Assembly (NCBI RefSeq): GCF_002440635.1
Contig: NZ_DJUW01000028.1
Location: forward strand, 1 to 64,000
Source: Novosphingobium sp. UBA6272
GTDB taxonomy: Bacteria > Pseudomonadota > Alphaproteobacteria > Sphingomonadales > Sphingomonadaceae
Length of the DNA: 64,000 nt
Direction: 5' to 3'
Part shown: piece after piece, positions 15,363 to 23,303 of the stretch
Layout of the letters: every line of letters begins with the position of its first letter
How positions within the stretch are numbered: the first letter of the stretch is position 1
Made by a program: the position numbers and the translations under genes
Notes under the pieces: generated by a model
Told to the model about the DNA's origin: nothing
The model's database searches: none
Seen by the model: only the letters and a program-made list of their open reading frames with translations

Positions 15363-16871
15363 TCAAGCCCTAGGCGCCACCCGCCGATAGCTCAGCGCCT
15401 CGGCCACGTGGATCCGCCCCACCCCTTCGCTCCCCGCCAGATCGGCGATGGTCCGCGCGACGCGCAGCATCCGAGTATAGCCGCGCGCCGATAGCCGCAT
15501 GGCTTCGGCTGCCTGCAGCAGCAGCTTGCGGCCCGGTTCGTCCGGAGTGCCGTGCTGTTCCAGCAGATCGCCATCGAGCTCGGCATTGCTGCGCCGCCCC
15601 GTCCCCGCCATCCGCGCGGTCTGGACGGCGCGCGCGGCTGCGACCCTCGCGGCGACCTGGGCGCTGCCTTCGGCCGGAGGCGGCAGGGCGAGGTCGGCGG
15701 CGCTGACCGGGTCAACCTCGACATGCAGGTCGATCCGGTCGAGCATCGGGCCGGAGACCTTGCTTTGGTAATCGGCCGCGCAACGCGGCGCGCGGGAACA
15801 GCCGAGCGCCGGATCGCCGAGGTGCCCGCAGCGACACGGGTTCATTGCCGCGATCAGCTGGACCCGTGCAGGGAAGGTGACGTGGGCATTGGCCCGGGCG
15901 ACATCGACCACGCCTGTCTCGAGCGGCTGGCGCAGCGAATCGAGCACCGCGCGCTGGAATTCGGGCAGTTCATCCAGGAACAGCACGCCAAGGTGCGCCA
16001 GGCTGACCTCGCCCGGCCGCACCCGCAGTCCGCCGCCGGTCAGCGCCGCCATCGAGGCCGAATGGTGTGGTGAGCGGAACGGCCGGGTTCGGCTGATCCG
16101 CCCTTCCTCCAGCGTGCCCGCGACCGAGGCAACCATCGACACCTCCAGCGCCTCGGCCGGAGTCAGCGGCGGGAGGATCCCTGGCAGGCACGAGGCCAGC
16201 AGGCTCTTTCCCGCCCCCGGCGGCCCGATCATCAGCAGATTGTGCCCGCCGGCGGCGGCGATTTCGAGGGCGCGCTTGGCGGTCTCCTGCCCCTTGACCT
16301 GCTTGAGGTCGGGCCCGTGGCCCGGCTCCTCCGCCTCACCCGGCTTGGGCTGCGGCAATTGCTGGGTGCCCTTGAGGTGATTGAGCAGGCTGACCAGGTT
16401 CGGCGCCGGGACCACGGCCACGCCGTTCGCCCAGGCTGCTTCGCTGCCTTGCACCGCCGGGCAGATCAGGGTCAGGTCCTGCGCGCTGGCATGCAGCGCG
16501 GCGAGCAGCACCCCCGGCGAAGCGACGATCCGTCCATCGAGCGCCAGTTCCCCCACCGCGACGTAATCGCCAAGCTGCTCGGCATCGGTCACTCCCATCG
16601 CCGCGAGCAGCGCCAGCGCGATCGGCAAGTCATAATGCGAGCCTTCCTTGGGCAGGTCGGCAGGGGAAAGGTTGATGGTGATCCGCTTGGGCGGAAGCGA
16701 CAGCCCCATCGCGCTCAGCGCCGAATGGACCCGTTCCTTGCTTTCGTTGATCGCCTTGTCAGGCAGGCCGACCAGATTGAAGCGCGGCATGCCGGGCGCG
16801 ATCTGGCACTGTACTTCGACAGATCTTGCCTCCAGCCCCAAATAGGCAACCGTCTGAACCAGCGCGACCAA
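15363..16871 (-). CDS. comM: YifB/ComM family Mg-chelatase-like AAA ATPase
   Basis: 502-residue ATPase. In competent bacteria ComM is a branch-migration helicase acting during integration of transforming DNA. An N-terminal Lon-protease-like fold (about 1-165; PGMPRFNLVGLPD) precedes the AAA core with Walker A GPPGAGKS, Walker B GVLFLDELPEF and sensor AAMNPCRCG, and a C-terminal Mg-chelatase domain (about 400-500). A TTG start at 16871 is preferred because GGAG lies 6 bases upstream; a GTG four codons earlier would place that site inside the gene. Confidence 0.9.
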   Translation of the reverse strand: MVALVQTVAYLGLEARSVEVQCQIAPGMPRFNLVGLPDKAINESKERVHSALSAMGLSLPPKRITINLSPADLPKEGSHYDLPIALALLAAMGVTDAEQLGDYVAVGELALDGRIVASPGVLLAALHASAQDLTLICPAVQGSEAAWANGVAVVPAPNLVSLLNHLKGTQQLPQPKPGEAEEPGHGPDLKQVKGQETAKRALEIAAAGGHNLLMIGPPGAGKSLLASCLPGILPPLTPAEALEVSMVASVAGTLEEGRISRTRPFRSPHHSASMAALTGGGLRVRPGEVSLAHLGVLFLDELPEFQRAVLDSLRQPLETGVVDVARANAHVTFPARVQLIAAMNPCRCGHLGDPALGCSRAPRCAADYQSKVSGPMLDRIDLHVEVDPVSAADLALPPPAEGSAQVAARVAAARAVQTARMAGTGRRSNAELDGDLLEQHGTPDEPGRKLLLQAAEAMRLSARGYTRMLRVARTIADLAGSEGVGRIHVAEALSYRRVAPRA

Positions 16872-17018
16872 GTAAATCTCCACGCTCTTAAGTGCGAATA
16901 CTTGGGTGATGCCGCCTGGCGCAGCGCTTGTCGAGCCGATAGAACCAAATTGGCGTTAACCCCTATTTAACCTGCTGCCTTGGCAAGGCGGTAAGGGGCG
17001 CAGGCCGAATAGGGTCGC

Positions 17019-17696
17019 ATGCGCCGCTTGATCATCCTGCTGCTTTCGCTTCTCGCCCTGGCCCAGCCGGCCACGGCGCGCGAACGCGTGGTGATCGAGG
17101 AAACGGTCGAGGTCACCGAATATGTCGACGAGGGCGGCTCGGAACGCGCCGTTGGCGTTGCGCCGGTGGCGATTCCCAAGGGGATCGCGCGGTTCGGCCC
17201 GTTCGTGGTGCTCGACGGGACCCGCGCGGCAATGGTCGACGTGACCGACAGCGCCAGCCCGGCCCAGTTCGCGGCGATGGTCAAGGCCTATCCCGGGATC
17301 GCCCGGATCGAGATGATCGACGTCCCCGGCACCGAGGACGACCGCGCCAACCTGAAGCTGGGGCGGATGATCCGCGCCCGGGGGATGACCACCTATGTCC
17401 CGGCCGGCGGCTCGGTCCGCTCGGGCGGGGTTGAACTGTTTCTGGCCGGTGAGCGGCGGATTGCCGAGCCCGGCGCCGAGTTCGCGGTCCATGCCTGGGT
17501 CGACGAAGACGGCCGCGAGGCGACCGACTATTCCGCTGATGCCCCGGAGAATCGCGCTTACCTGGATTACTACCGGGAAATGGGCCTGCCCGATCCCCAA
17601 GCCCGCGCGTTTTACGCGATGACCAATTCGGTGCCGTTCTCCGATGCCAAGTGGCTGACCGCCGCAGACATGCGCCAATGGGTGGCTCTTGATTGA
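17019..17696 (+). CDS. Exported ClpP/crotonase-fold protein (COG3904-like)
   Basis: 225-residue protein with a signal peptide (about 1-20). The rest resembles predicted periplasmic ClpP-like hydrolases: a first strand near IARIEMIDVPG, then RARGMTTYVPAGG, VRSGGVELFLAGERR with a Ser before GG, and EFAVHAWVDE with a His. The later YLDYYREMGLPD and SDAKWLTAADM also fit the family. Ser and His sit where the catalytic pair is expected. Substrate unknown. It is divergent from comM and followed by the hairpins upstream of rpmH. Confidence 0.65.
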   Translation: MRRLIILLLSLLALAQPATARERVVIEETVEVTEYVDEGGSERAVGVAPVAIPKGIARFGPFVVLDGTRAAMVDVTDSASPAQFAAMVKAYPGIARIEMIDVPGTEDDRANLKLGRMIRARGMTTYVPAGGSVRSGGVELFLAGERRIAEPGAEFAVHAWVDEDGREATDYSADAPENRAYLDYYREMGLPDPQARAFYAMTNSVPFSDAKWLTAADMRQWVALD

Positions 17697-17700
17697 GTGC

Positions 17701-17834
17701 GGACAGGGCCTCCACCCTGTCCTTTGCAACGCCCGCCCGCTCCCCCTGCCCAACCACCCGTTAAAGGTTGCCCTGTGGGTGGTTGGGCCGGGGGAGCGGG
17801 CCGGCGTTGCAAGCCAATCGCGGAGGCGATTGGC
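17701..17834. other. Three consecutive hairpins upstream of rpmH
   Basis: (1) 17701..17722: GGACAGGG / CCCTGTCC with a 6-base loop. (2) 17724..17812: a long arm starting TTGCAACGCC pairs with one ending GGCGTTGCAA over about 36 bp with two or three mismatches, loop about 17 bases. (3) 17813..17834: GCCAATCGC / GCGATTGGC, loop 4. They adjoin one another with almost no spacing. No U-tract follows, so simple Rho-independent termination is not obvious. Confidence 0.7.
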
Positions 17835-17857
17835 GCACCAAACAAGGGACTCATCTA

Positions 17858-17886
17858 TTGACTCATACCGGCACCCCTTGTAACGG
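17858..17886 (+). promoter_or_regulatory. Candidate promoter of the rpmH operon
   Basis: TTGACT, a 17-base spacer and TAACGG lie 56 bases before the rpmH ATG. The -35 is strong and the spacing optimal; the -10 is poor. Confidence 0.4.
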
Positions 17887-17941
17887 CGCGCCTCTGATCC
17901 GGGCTTTGCCCCGCACACAAACAGATTTCTGAGGTTTTGAA

Positions 17942-18076
17942 ATGAAGCGTACCTTCCAGCCCAGCCGCCTTGTCCGCGCCCGCCGTCACGGCTTCCGCGC
18001 CCGCACGGCTACCGTTGGTGGCCGCAAGGTGCTTCGTGCCCGCCGCGCCCGCGGCCGCAAGAAGCTCTCCGCCTGA
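17942..18076 (+). CDS. rpmH: 50S ribosomal protein L34
   Basis: 44-residue, extremely basic L34 opening MKRTFQPSRLVRARRHGFRA and ending GRKKLSA. GAGG lies 8 bases before the ATG. It leads the conserved rpmH-rnpA-yidD-yidC row; the rnpA start follows after 14 bases, so the two are co-transcribed. Confidence 0.97.
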   Translation: MKRTFQPSRLVRARRHGFRARTATVGGRKVLRARRARGRKKLSA

Positions 18077-18090
18077 GCGAAAGCCAGACG

Positions 18091-18441
18091 ATGTCGGTCC
18101 TGACCAAAAGGGCCGATTTCCTAGCAGCAAACCGGGGCTTGCGGATCGCACGTCCCGGTTTTGTGTTGCTGGCCCGGCCCAACGGGCTGGATGAGATGCG
18201 CTGGGGCATCACCGTTACCAAGAAGATCGGCAACGCGGTGGTCCGCAACCGGATGAAGCGCCGGTTCCGCGCGCTGCTGCGCGAACTGCTGCCGCAAGCC
18301 GGCCTGCCGGCACACGATCACGTACTGATCGGCCGCGAAGGCGGGGTGGAGCGCGATTTCGCCAAGCTGCGCGAGGAACTGGCCATGGCCTTGTCCCGCG
18401 CCGCCGAGGGCAAGGGCGATCCGCCGAGGAAGAGAAAATGA
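18091..18441 (+). CDS. rnpA: Ribonuclease P protein component
   Basis: 116-residue basic protein that pairs with the RNase P RNA to mature tRNA 5' ends. The segment TKRADFLAANRG near the N-terminus and the RNA-binding signature NAVVRNRMKRRFRALLRE (residues about 48-65) are diagnostic. The C-terminus has a Lys/Arg tail. A dispersed repeat element begins two bases after its stop. Confidence 0.95.
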   Translation: MSVLTKRADFLAANRGLRIARPGFVLLARPNGLDEMRWGITVTKKIGNAVVRNRMKRRFRALLRELLPQAGLPAHDHVLIGREGGVERDFAKLREELAMALSRAAEGKGDPPRKRK

Positions 18442-18442
18442 A

Positions 18443-18610
18443 TTCACGCAGAGGCGCAGAGATCAAGGAGAGGCGTAGACGAGTGGCTCTTGCGGCGAAG
18501 CCGCTTGCAATTCGTACTGCTGCGTTTGGCGCGGCGCAGGGATTAAGAGCGGCTTCGCCGCAGGCACAGCATCTCCGTGACTCCACTTCTTCTCTGCGCC
18601 TCTGCGTGAA
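18443..18610. repeat. Dispersed inverted-repeat element, copy B (168 bp)
   Basis: The first 20 bases, TTCACGCAGAGGCGCAGAGA, recur perfectly as the inverted right end. The interior holds two inverted copies of GCGGCGAAGCCGC-type sequence. It separates rnpA from yidD, two genes that usually lie close together. Confidence 0.8.
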
Positions 18611-18619
18611 CGATCAAAG

Positions 18620-18829
18620 ATGAAACGCCTGCTGATCCTGATTGCGCGGGGCTGGCAACTCGGTCCATCGCGGGTCCTTCCGCCTACCTGCCGCTATGCC
18701 CCGTCGTGCTCGCAGTATGCGATCGAGGCGCTCGACAAGCATGGCACGATTAAGGGTGGCTGGTTGGCCCTGAAGCGTATATTGCGCTGCCACCCATGGG
18801 GTGGGCATGGTTATGACCCGGTGCCTTGA
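18620..18829 (+). CDS. yidD: Membrane protein insertion efficiency factor YidD
   Basis: 69-residue protein with the family signature CRYAPSCSQYAIEAL and CHPWGGHGYDPVP. YidD sits at the inner face of the membrane and aids YidC-dependent insertion. The ATG at 18620 follows copy B of the dispersed repeat by 9 bases, and the usual upstream coupling to rnpA is lost. Confidence 0.95.
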   Translation: MKRLLILIARGWQLGPSRVLPPTCRYAPSCSQYAIEALDKHGTIKGGWLALKRILRCHPWGGHGYDPVP

Positions 18830-18885
18830 TCGGCACCGAACCCACCCCATCTGACCTAGAACGATTTTCCAAGCAGGGGCCCCCA

Positions 18886-20670
18886 GTGGACAACCAGAAT
18901 TACCGCAACATGATCCTGGCCGGGATCCTGACCGTGACGATCCTGCTCGGCTGGGACCAGGCGATGCGGTATTTCTACCCCAACGCACACGCGCCCAAGC
19001 CGGCCGCAACCGCCAGTGCCGCCCCAACCCCGGCGGCCAGCGACGCAGTCAAGAAAACCCGCGAGGGCGGGCTGACCAATCCGGCCGACATTGCGCTGGA
19101 AGCAAAGGACATCAAGACCGCGCTGGCCAGCCCGGCCCGGGTCAGGATCGAAGCCCCCGGCCTGTCGGGTTCGATCAATCTGGTCGGCGGGATGCTCGAT
19201 GACCTGTCGGCCAACCGCCATACCGCCACGCTTGACGCGGCGCAGGGCGCGCAGCGGATCTATTCCCCCGCCGGCACTCCGGCCCAGCAATTCGCGCAGT
19301 TCGGCTGGACCATGGGCGACGGCGTCCCGGCTATCGCCCTGCCCAACGCGCAGACGGTCTGGACCGCTCCCGCCGGAGCCAAGCTGACCCCGCAAAGCCC
19401 GGTCACGATCAGCTGGAACAATGGCAGCGGACAGACCTTTACCCTGACCTATGCGATCGACGCCGACTACATGCTGACCGTCACCCAGGGGATCAGCAAC
19501 GCCGGCCCCGCGCCGGTTGCAGTCAAGCCGGTCGCGCAGCTCAACCGCACCGACAAGACCGCTGCGGTCGACAGCTTCAATGTCCACGCCGGACCGTTCG
19601 GCGCATTCGATGAAACCGTCTCGTTCGGGCCCGACTACAAGGACCTGGCGGAAGCCAACACGGTAACCAACCAGGGCAACCCCAACTGGATCGGGTTCAC
19701 CGACATCTACTGGATGAGCACGCTGATCCCGGAAAAGGCCGGCGCGACCAGCGATTTCCGCAGCCTGGGGGGCGGGATCTTCCTGGCCAACCTGTTCTAT
19801 CCGCAGGTCGCGATCGCACCGGGCCAGCAGAGCAGCCGCGTGACCAAGCTGTTTGCCGGTGCCAAGGAAACCGAAGTCCTCGATCGTTATGAGGCGGCGG
19901 GCATTCCGAACTTCGGCCTGGCGATCGACTGGGGCTGGTTCCGCTGGTTCGAAAAGCCCATCTTCTGGCTGCTCAAGAGCCTGTTCGACGCGGTCGGCAA
20001 TTTCGGCGTGGCGATCATGCTGCTGACCGTAATCGTCAAGGGGATCATGTTCCCGGTATCGCAGAAGCAGTTTGCCAGCATGGCGGCGATGAAGGCGATC
20101 CAGCCGAAGATGAAGGCGCTGCAGGATCGCTACAAGGACGACAAGCAGAAGCAGCAGCAGGAAATCATGGCGCTGTACAAGCAGGAAGGCGTCAACCCGC
20201 TGGCGGGCTGTCTGCCAATCTTCCTGCAGATCCCGGTGTTCTTCGCGCTCTACAAGACCCTGATCGTCTCGGTCGAAATGCGCCACCAGCCGTTCGCGCT
20301 GTGGATCAAGGACCTGTCCGCACCCGATCCGCTGCACATCCTCAACCTGTTCGGTTTGCTGCCGTTCGACGTGCCCAGCTTCCTCGGCATCGGCGTGCTC
20401 GCGCTGCTGCTCGGCATCACCATGTGGCTGCAGTTCAAGCTTAACCCGGCGCAGATGGATCCTGTCCAGCAGCAGGTCTTCGCGATCATGCCGTGGATGA
20501 TGATGTTCGTCATGGCACCCTTCGCAGCCGGGCTGCTGCTTTACTGGATCACCAACAACCTGCTGACCATCGCCCAGCAGGCCTACCTCTATTCTAAGCA
20601 TCCGGCCCTGAAAGTGCAGGCCGATAAGGATGCCGAGGATGCCAAACGGGCCCAGGCCCGCGGCAAGTGA
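18886..20670 (+). CDS. yidC: Membrane protein insertase YidC
   Basis: 594-residue insertase of the inner membrane. A first membrane helix (about residues 8-25), a large periplasmic beta domain (about 70-370) and the conserved C-terminal core of five helices are visible; the core includes the cytoplasmic helical hairpin QPKMKALQDRYKDDKQKQQQ and GCLPIFLQIPVFFALYKTL. The GTG at 18886 is taken as start because AGGGG lies 8 bases upstream and the family begins MDNQRN-like. engB follows after 3 bases. Confidence 0.96.
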   Translation: MDNQNYRNMILAGILTVTILLGWDQAMRYFYPNAHAPKPAATASAAPTPAASDAVKKTREGGLTNPADIALEAKDIKTALASPARVRIEAPGLSGSINLVGGMLDDLSANRHTATLDAAQGAQRIYSPAGTPAQQFAQFGWTMGDGVPAIALPNAQTVWTAPAGAKLTPQSPVTISWNNGSGQTFTLTYAIDADYMLTVTQGISNAGPAPVAVKPVAQLNRTDKTAAVDSFNVHAGPFGAFDETVSFGPDYKDLAEANTVTNQGNPNWIGFTDIYWMSTLIPEKAGATSDFRSLGGGIFLANLFYPQVAIAPGQQSSRVTKLFAGAKETEVLDRYEAAGIPNFGLAIDWGWFRWFEKPIFWLLKSLFDAVGNFGVAIMLLTVIVKGIMFPVSQKQFASMAAMKAIQPKMKALQDRYKDDKQKQQQEIMALYKQEGVNPLAGCLPIFLQIPVFFALYKTLIVSVEMRHQPFALWIKDLSAPDPLHILNLFGLLPFDVPSFLGIGVLALLLGITMWLQFKLNPAQMDPVQQQVFAIMPWMMMFVMAPFAAGLLLYWITNNLLTIAQQAYLYSKHPALKVQADKDAEDAKRAQARGK

Positions 20671-20673
20671 CCG

Positions 20674-21312
20674 GTGACTGACGAACCAGACCTGACCGAG
20701 TCGGCGCGCAAGCTTTTCGCAGGGCGCGTCGAGTTCCTGCTCAGCGCCCCGGCGCTGAAGTTCCTGCCCGAGCCGGACGCGCCCGAGATTGCCTTCGCCG
20801 GGCGATCAAACGTGGGCAAGAGCAGCCTGCTCAACGCGATCACCGGGCGCAAGTCGATCGCCCGCGCCTCGGTCACGCCGGGGCGGACGCAGGAGCTCAA
20901 CTTCTTCGAGGTGGGCGAGCCGACCCGGCTGCGGCTGGTCGACATGCCGGGCTATGGTTATGCCAAGGCCCCGCTCAAGGTGGTCGAGAACTGGCGCCGC
21001 CTGATCCGCGATTTCCTGCGCGGGCGGGTGGTGCTCAAGCGCACCCTGGTGCTGATCGACAGCCGCCACGGGGTGAAAGACGTCGACCGCGAGATGCTCA
21101 AGATGCTCGACGAAGCCGCGGTCGGTTACCGGCTGGTGCTGACCAAGGCCGACAAGATCAAGGCCAGCGAACTGGAGGCGGTTCTGGCCGCGACCCAGGT
21201 CGAGGCGCGCAAGCACTCAGCGGCCTATCCGGTGGTCCACGTCACCTCGGCCGAAAAGGGCATGGGGATTGCCGAACTGCGCGCGGCGGTGCTGGAGGAT
21301 GCGGCGGTTTAG
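20674..21312 (+). CDS. engB: Ribosome-biogenesis GTP-binding protein EngB (YihA/YsxC)
   Basis: 212-residue GTPase needed for large-subunit assembly. G1 is GRSNVGKSS (near residue 43), G2 lies at TPGRTQELNFF, G3 is VDMPGYGYAK, G4 is TKADK and G5 is VTSAEKGMG. The start is GTG, three bases after the yidC stop. It ends the conserved rpmH-to-engB row. Confidence 0.95.
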   Translation: MTDEPDLTESARKLFAGRVEFLLSAPALKFLPEPDAPEIAFAGRSNVGKSSLLNAITGRKSIARASVTPGRTQELNFFEVGEPTRLRLVDMPGYGYAKAPLKVVENWRRLIRDFLRGRVVLKRTLVLIDSRHGVKDVDREMLKMLDEAAVGYRLVLTKADKIKASELEAVLAATQVEARKHSAAYPVVHVTSAEKGMGIAELRAAVLEDAAV

Positions 21313-21424
21313 GCCTCGTTGGCAAATTTCCAAGTGAATGGATGACCGCTCCATGCGGTTTCACTTGCAGTTGGGAATGGCCACTAAGTCGGGGAAAGCG
21401 GACCCACGTCTCAACAAATAACTC

Positions 21425-21453
21425 CGTCGCCCCGTGCTTGACACGGGGCTTGG
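21425..21453. repeat. 29-bp palindromic repeat, left of the GIY-YIG gene
   Basis: Contains CCCCGTG-CTTGA-CACGGGG, a 7-bp hairpin. It is the exact reverse complement of 21817..21845 over all 29 bases. Confidence 0.85.
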
Positions 21454-21489
21454 ATTTCCTTGCGGCATCGCGTTTGACATGGGGTGCAA

Positions 21490-21816
21490 ATGGAAAAGGG
21501 CGGCTGGGTCTACATCATGTCGAACCGCTATCGGGGCGGGACCTATGTGGGCGTCACCTCCGATCTGATCCGGCGCGTGTGGCATCACCGCGAAGGCACA
21601 GGATCGATTCATGTCGCGGACTTCAACAAAAAGCGGCTGGTCTATGCCGAGCGCCACGCGGAGATCGAGCCCGCGATCGCGCGCGAGAAGTTGGTCAAGA
21701 AATGGCGCCGTGAATGGAAATTCGCGCTGATCGAAAAGGAAAACCCGGACTGGCTGGATTTGTGGGACCTGTGGTATCCGAACGAGGTAGCGTCGGAAGG
21801 TGACGCCGAAAGCTAG
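21490..21816 (+). CDS. Small GIY-YIG nuclease-domain protein
   Basis: 108-residue protein that is almost entirely a GIY-YIG endonuclease domain. WVYIMSN replaces GIY, TYVGVTSDLIRRVWHH carries the YVG strand and the catalytic Arg, and the downstream Glu lies in the helix AEIEPAIAREKLVKKW. These are the expected active-site residues. The ATG at 21490 is preferred over an in-frame GTG two codons earlier. The right copy of the 29-bp repeat begins on the base after the stop codon. Biological role unknown; such short proteins are frequent in alphaproteobacteria. Confidence 0.87.
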   Translation: MEKGGWVYIMSNRYRGGTYVGVTSDLIRRVWHHREGTGSIHVADFNKKRLVYAERHAEIEPAIAREKLVKKWRREWKFALIEKENPDWLDLWDLWYPNEVASEGDAES

Positions 21817-21845
21817 CCAAGCCCCGTGTCAAGCACGGGGCGACG
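21817..21845. repeat. 29-bp palindromic repeat, right of the GIY-YIG gene
   Basis: Exact inverted copy of 21425..21453. It starts immediately after the stop codon of the GIY-YIG gene and could also act as its transcript-end hairpin. Confidence 0.85.
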
Positions 21846-21882
21846 TGAATGTTTGAGTGCGGTTGGCTACCGCTCATCTGTC

Positions 21883-22125
21883 CTAGTTATGATGTCCGCA
21901 TTTCACACACTTGCCTTCGCCTTGCCCGCTAATCAGCCATCGCAATGGTCGTTCGAGGTAAATACCCTTGCATTGCTCGCATAAAATGAAGCGTGAGAGC
22001 AGACCCATGGTAATCATACTTCCGTATATCAAATAATGGTTTAGCGAGAGGAAGCCTGCAAGCGACACCAGTATGGCGATAATGCCGAGTGGCCTGATCT
22101 GTTTGGCTCGTTCGAATCTGCTCAC
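21883..22125 (-). CDS. Small membrane protein with zinc-ribbon-like cysteines
   Basis: 80-residue protein with two closely spaced hydrophobic segments (about residues 12-27 and 31-47) followed by CEQC and, near the C-terminus, CVKCGHHN, together a possible zinc site. It is richer in A+T than its neighbours, as if acquired. The start is a GTG with a poorly spaced GAGG and could be misplaced. No family is recognised. Confidence 0.5.
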   Translation of the reverse strand: MSRFERAKQIRPLGIIAILVSLAGFLSLNHYLIYGSMITMGLLSRFILCEQCKGIYLERPLRWLISGQGEGKCVKCGHHN

Positions 22126-22157
22126 ACCTCGGCCCTTACTCTACTGCTGATCGCCGC

Positions 22158-22583
22158 CTACTTAGCAAACAATTGCCCCAGATCGGCGAAGGCCTTCATC
22201 TCGATTGCGTTGCCGCTGGGGTCGCGGAAGAACATCGTGGCCTGTTCGCCGGCCTGGCCCTTGAAGCGCACGTAGGGTTCGATCTCGAACTTGGTGCCCG
22301 CGGCCCTGAGCCGCGCGGCCAGCGCCTTCCAGTCCGCCATCTCCAGCTCCAGGACGATCCCAAAGTGCGGCACCGGTACGCCATGGCCGTCGACCGGATT
22401 GTTTCCGGCATCGTCGGCGCGCTGACCGGTGCAATGGGCGACGATCTGGTGGCCGTAGAAATCGAAATCGATCCAGCTATCGGACGAGCGCCCTTCGCTG
22501 CAGCCGATCACCCCGCCCCAGAAGGCGCGCGCCGCGGCAAGATCGTGGACCGGAAAGGCGAGGTGGAAGGGGCGCAGGCTCAT
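22158..22583 (-). CDS. VOC (glyoxalase/bleomycin-resistance) family protein
   Basis: 141-residue protein of the vicinal-oxygen-chelate fold, two beta-alpha-beta-beta-beta modules. FHLAFPVHDLAAARAFWGG opens the first module, with a metal-ligand His; PHFGIVLELE and MFFRDPSGNAIEMKAF belong to the second, with the second His and the C-terminal Glu. Metal-dependent isomerase, lyase or dioxygenase chemistry is possible; the substrate cannot be told. It is divergent from the GST gene by 48 bp. Confidence 0.87.
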   Translation of the reverse strand: MSLRPFHLAFPVHDLAAARAFWGGVIGCSEGRSSDSWIDFDFYGHQIVAHCTGQRADDAGNNPVDGHGVPVPHFGIVLELEMADWKALAARLRAAGTKFEIEPYVRFKGQAGEQATMFFRDPSGNAIEMKAFADLGQLFAK

Positions 22584-22631
22584 GGTTGTTCAGACTCGAC
22601 AGAATTTTGATGAACGGCTAGCCGCTAGCGC

Positions 22632-23303
22632 ATGAAGCTGATCATCGGCAACAAGAACTATTCCAGCTGGTCGCTGCGCGGCTGGCTGGCCTGCAAACAG
22701 TCCGGCCTCGCCTTCGAGGAGATCACCGTCCCGCTCTATGGCGAGGACTGGGATGCCCGCAAGAAGCAGACCGAGGGGATCGAGCCCAGTTCGGGCAAGG
22801 TTCCGGTGCTATGGGACGGCGATGCCGTAGCCTGGGACAGCGTGGCGATTATCGAATATCTGGCCGACAAGGTAGGACGTGAGCGCTTCTGGCCCAAAGC
22901 CGATGATGCCCGCGCCTTTGCCCGCTCGATGGTCGCGGAAATGCACAGCTCGTACCAGGCGCTGCGCAGCGAATGCCCGATGAACGTACGCCGCCGGGTC
23001 GAGGATTGGGAAATCAGCGAGGCCGCGCGCAGCGACGTGGTCCGGATCCTGACGCTTTGGGCCGAGGCCCGCGCCCGTTTCGGCAAAGGCGGCCCTTACC
23101 TGTTCGGCACTTTCAGCGCTGCCGACATCATCTATGCGCCCGTAGTCAGCCGCTTCATCACCTATGGCATTGGCGTTCCGGGCTTTGCGGTCGCCTATAT
23201 GGAAGCGATCTGGACTCACGAATGGATGCAGGTCTGGATCGACGCGGCCGAGGCAGAGGAATGGGTGATCGAGCAGTGGGAAGAGCCCAGGGGAGCGAAA
23301 TGA
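22632..23303 (+). CDS. Glutathione S-transferase family protein
   Basis: 223-residue protein with an N-terminal thioredoxin-like domain (NKNYSSWSLRGWLACKQSG; catalytic Ser region near residues 9-13), the cis-Pro GKVPVLWDGD and the DSVAIIEYLADK glutathione-binding motif. An all-helical C-terminal domain starts near residue 90, with FSAADIIYAPVVSR as the N-capping motif. It fits the bacterial YfcF/maleylacetoacetate-isomerase-like group. The stop overlaps the S1/P1 nuclease start (ATGA). Confidence 0.88.
   Translation: MKLIIGNKNYSSWSLRGWLACKQSGLAFEEITVPLYGEDWDARKKQTEGIEPSSGKVPVLWDGDAVAWDSVAIIEYLADKVGRERFWPKADDARAFARSMVAEMHSSYQALRSECPMNVRRRVEDWEISEAARSDVVRILTLWAEARARFGKGGPYLFGTFSAADIIYAPVVSRFITYGIGVPGFAVAYMEAIWTHEWMQVWIDAAEAEEWVIEQWEEPRGAK

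Noticed and set aside
18856..20601. 581-codon minus-strand open frame opposite yidC.
   Set aside because: Antisense shadow of a well-established conserved gene.
21313..21424. Possible further repeat with AAGTGAA/TTCACTT arms before the left 29-bp palindrome.
   Set aside because: The 7-bp arms and long loop are too weak to separate from chance; no second copy was seen in the window.
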